Of a stretch of 14,753 nucleotides of DNA, positions 13,744-14,753 are shown one piece after another. Where the stretch lies: the NCBI GenBank assembly GCA_900544025.1, contig UQTM01000083.1, forward strand, positions 1-14,753, written 5' to 3'. Under the pieces are notes generated by a model. The model was not told the origin of the DNA. It ran no database searches and saw only the letters and a program-made list of their open reading frames with translations. The translations under genes were made by a program, and so were the position numbers. Each line of letters opens with the position of its first letter. The first letter of the stretch is position 1. This DNA is from an uncultured Odoribacter sp. (GTDB taxonomy: Bacteria > Bacteroidota > Bacteroidia > Bacteroidales > Marinifilaceae).

Positions 13744-14478
13744 ATGAAAAAATTCAGATTTCTTTATTTTTTGCTGGCCGTCGGCACAGTATTGAGTTTC
13801 GCTTCCTGTAGCGACGATAACGACGGAGACGATAACGAAATTTTAAGCGTGATCGATTTTGAAAACGTAACGATCCCCGATACCGGATTTGTCAATAATC
13901 TGGAATATCAGGAAAAAGGCATCCGCTTCTCGAACAATTATACCGTATCTTCTTACGGTGCATACTGGGAAGGTTTCAGCTATTCCCGTCTAACAGACCG
14001 TACTACTCCGGGATTGATAAATCAATACAGCGTATATGCTTCAGGCGGCGCCGACCAATCGCAGACTTTCGCCCTCGCTTACGATTCTTACGATTCGCCG
14101 ACCAATTTCCAATTCATCAGCGACCAGTCCTACAAAGTGAAAAGCGTTATGGTCAATAACAGCACCTATGCAGCCCTAAGTGTAAAAGAAGGCGATTCCA
14201 ATGCCAAACAATTCGAAGAAGGCGATTGGTTTAAAGTGATTTTCACCGGGTATAACGTAGCGGGAGAAGTCGGAAAAACAGTAGAGTTTTACCTTGCCGA
14301 TTACCGGGACGGGAAAACTTATATCTGCAACGCCTGGACAAAAGTAGATTTGCAATCTTTGGGAAGCGTGAACAAGGTAACCATCACCTTCGATTCTTCC
14401 GATAAGGGCGAATATGGCGTAAATACTCCGAAATACGTATGCCTCGACAATTTGACTTATGTTTCCGGTATTCGGTAA
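13744..14478 (+). CDS. DUF4465 family surface-type lipoprotein
   Basis: 244 aa. Lipobox FASC (Cys22) followed at once by SDDNDGDDNE, an acidic run like the Bacteroidetes lipoprotein export signal, so display on the cell surface is likely. The mature part shows the DUF4465 pattern: VIDFENV (36-42), GIRFSNNYTVSSYGAYWEGFSYSRLTDRTTPGLINQYSVYASGG (59-102, with WxGFxYSxxTDxTTPG..NQYS), VMVNNSTYA and FYLADYRDG, ending VCLDNLTY. This is a jelly-roll-like beta fold of unproven function. Location after a cobalamin riboswitch suggests a role in cobamide capture, as DUF4465 genes are, from memory, frequent in such loci. No TonB receptor or BtuG-like gene is adjacent. Confidence 0.88.
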   Translation: MKKFRFLYFLLAVGTVLSFASCSDDNDGDDNEILSVIDFENVTIPDTGFVNNLEYQEKGIRFSNNYTVSSYGAYWEGFSYSRLTDRTTPGLINQYSVYASGGADQSQTFALAYDSYDSPTNFQFISDQSYKVKSVMVNNSTYAALSVKEGDSNAKQFEEGDWFKVIFTGYNVAGEVGKTVEFYLADYRDGKTYICNAWTKVDLQSLGSVNKVTITFDSSDKGEYGVNTPKYVCLDNLTYVSGIR

Positions 14479-14506
14479 GAAACAGAAAAATACCGGCTTC
14501 CGATAA

Positions 14507-14536
14507 AAAAAGCTGCCTGATTCCGGGCAGCTTTTT
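14507..14536. terminator. Strong bidirectional terminator after the DUF4465 gene
   Basis: An 11-bp perfect stem AAAAAGCTGCC/GGCAGCTTTTT (14507-14517 with 14526-14536) has a flank of A residues and T residues on both sides. It serves the plus-strand DUF4465 gene and probably also the minus-strand gene whose stop is at 14646. Confidence 0.9.
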
Positions 14537-14645
14537 CAATATATTCTCTCCATAAAATAACAAATCTCCAACGATTGTTTTTATCGGCGGGCGGTAAACA
14601 CCGATCCGACCGATCCGGCTAAATAAACACGCTTCCTTCCGGCCT

Positions 14646-14753
14646 TTATTTAAAGCAAAACGCCCCGGGCGTAATCCCCACCCGGAATGTATCGACCGGC
14701 AATCCCTCCCCGGTCAGGCCGTCGTTGGCCAGCATTCCCTGCAATGCCGCGAT
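14646..14753 (-). CDS. C-terminal end of an unrecognised protein (partial)
   Basis: Reading leftward from the window edge, one frame gives 35 residues (IAALQGMLANDGLTGEGLPVDTFRVGITPGAFCFK) before TAA at 14648-14646. It is GC-rich and protein-like, with no rare residues. I do not recognise the family from this tail alone. The stop lies about 110 bases before the shared terminator, consistent with a real gene end; the bases between contain the short direct repeat CCGATCCGA. Confidence 0.65.
   Translation of the reverse strand: MAALQGMLANDGLTGEGLPVDTFRVGITPGAFCFK

Noticed and set aside
14590..14640. CCGATCCGA tandem copies as a structured element
   Set aside because: Only two short copies just after the stop of the edge gene; could be chance in GC-rich DNA.

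Overview
The window looks like a chromosomal segment of a gut-type Bacteroidales bacterium. The evidence is the TAnnTTTG (-7) promoter elements, the many Bacteroidetes-type lipoproteins, the BF3164 and NVEALA families, a DUF4465 lipoprotein and OprO/P-like porins. I cannot assign a genus. No tRNA, rRNA, insertion sequence or CRISPR array is visible.

Region 1 (1-1491, minus strand) is a compact lipoprotein operon. A small secreted NVEALA-family peptide is followed one base later by a BF3164-type beta-propeller lipoprotein, then 7 bases later by the start of a lipoprotein that resembles thioredoxin-like proteins and runs off the left edge. Divergent from it (1700-2740) is a two-pass membrane protein with a periplasmic domain and a C-terminal OmpR/PhoB-like winged helix. 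Between them lies a perfect tandem 11-bp repeat, the geometry such regulators often bind. Together this looks like a membrane-regulator/secreted-peptide system.

Region 2 (2741-3518) has no convincing gene. It holds a 22-bp inverted repeat with a third half-site, and probably a weak terminator for the TPR protein encoded on the minus strand at 3519-4484.

Region 3 (4670-11628, plus strand) is the main operon: porin, imelysin lipoprotein with a GxHxxE metal site, di-heme oxidoreductase lipoprotein (DUF1111/DHOR), OprO/P-like porin, mono-heme c lipoprotein, and a RidA-fold protein with chorismatase-like two-domain architecture. It closes with a strong terminator. The pairing of imelysin with a heme oxidoreductase recalls EfeO/EfeB iron handling and the irp loci. 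Here it comes with two porins and an extra cytochrome but no inner-membrane permease.

Region 4 (11639-12945, minus strand) is a two-gene ThrE/YjjPB-type exporter whose halves overlap by four bases.

Region 5 (13087-14536) starts with a cobalamin riboswitch with a well-paired P1 stem and a downstream terminator. Next is a probable small RNA on the opposite strand, ending back to back with that terminator, then a surface-type DUF4465 lipoprotein closed by a strong bidirectional terminator. The last 108 bases hold the C-terminal end of an unrecognised minus-strand gene.
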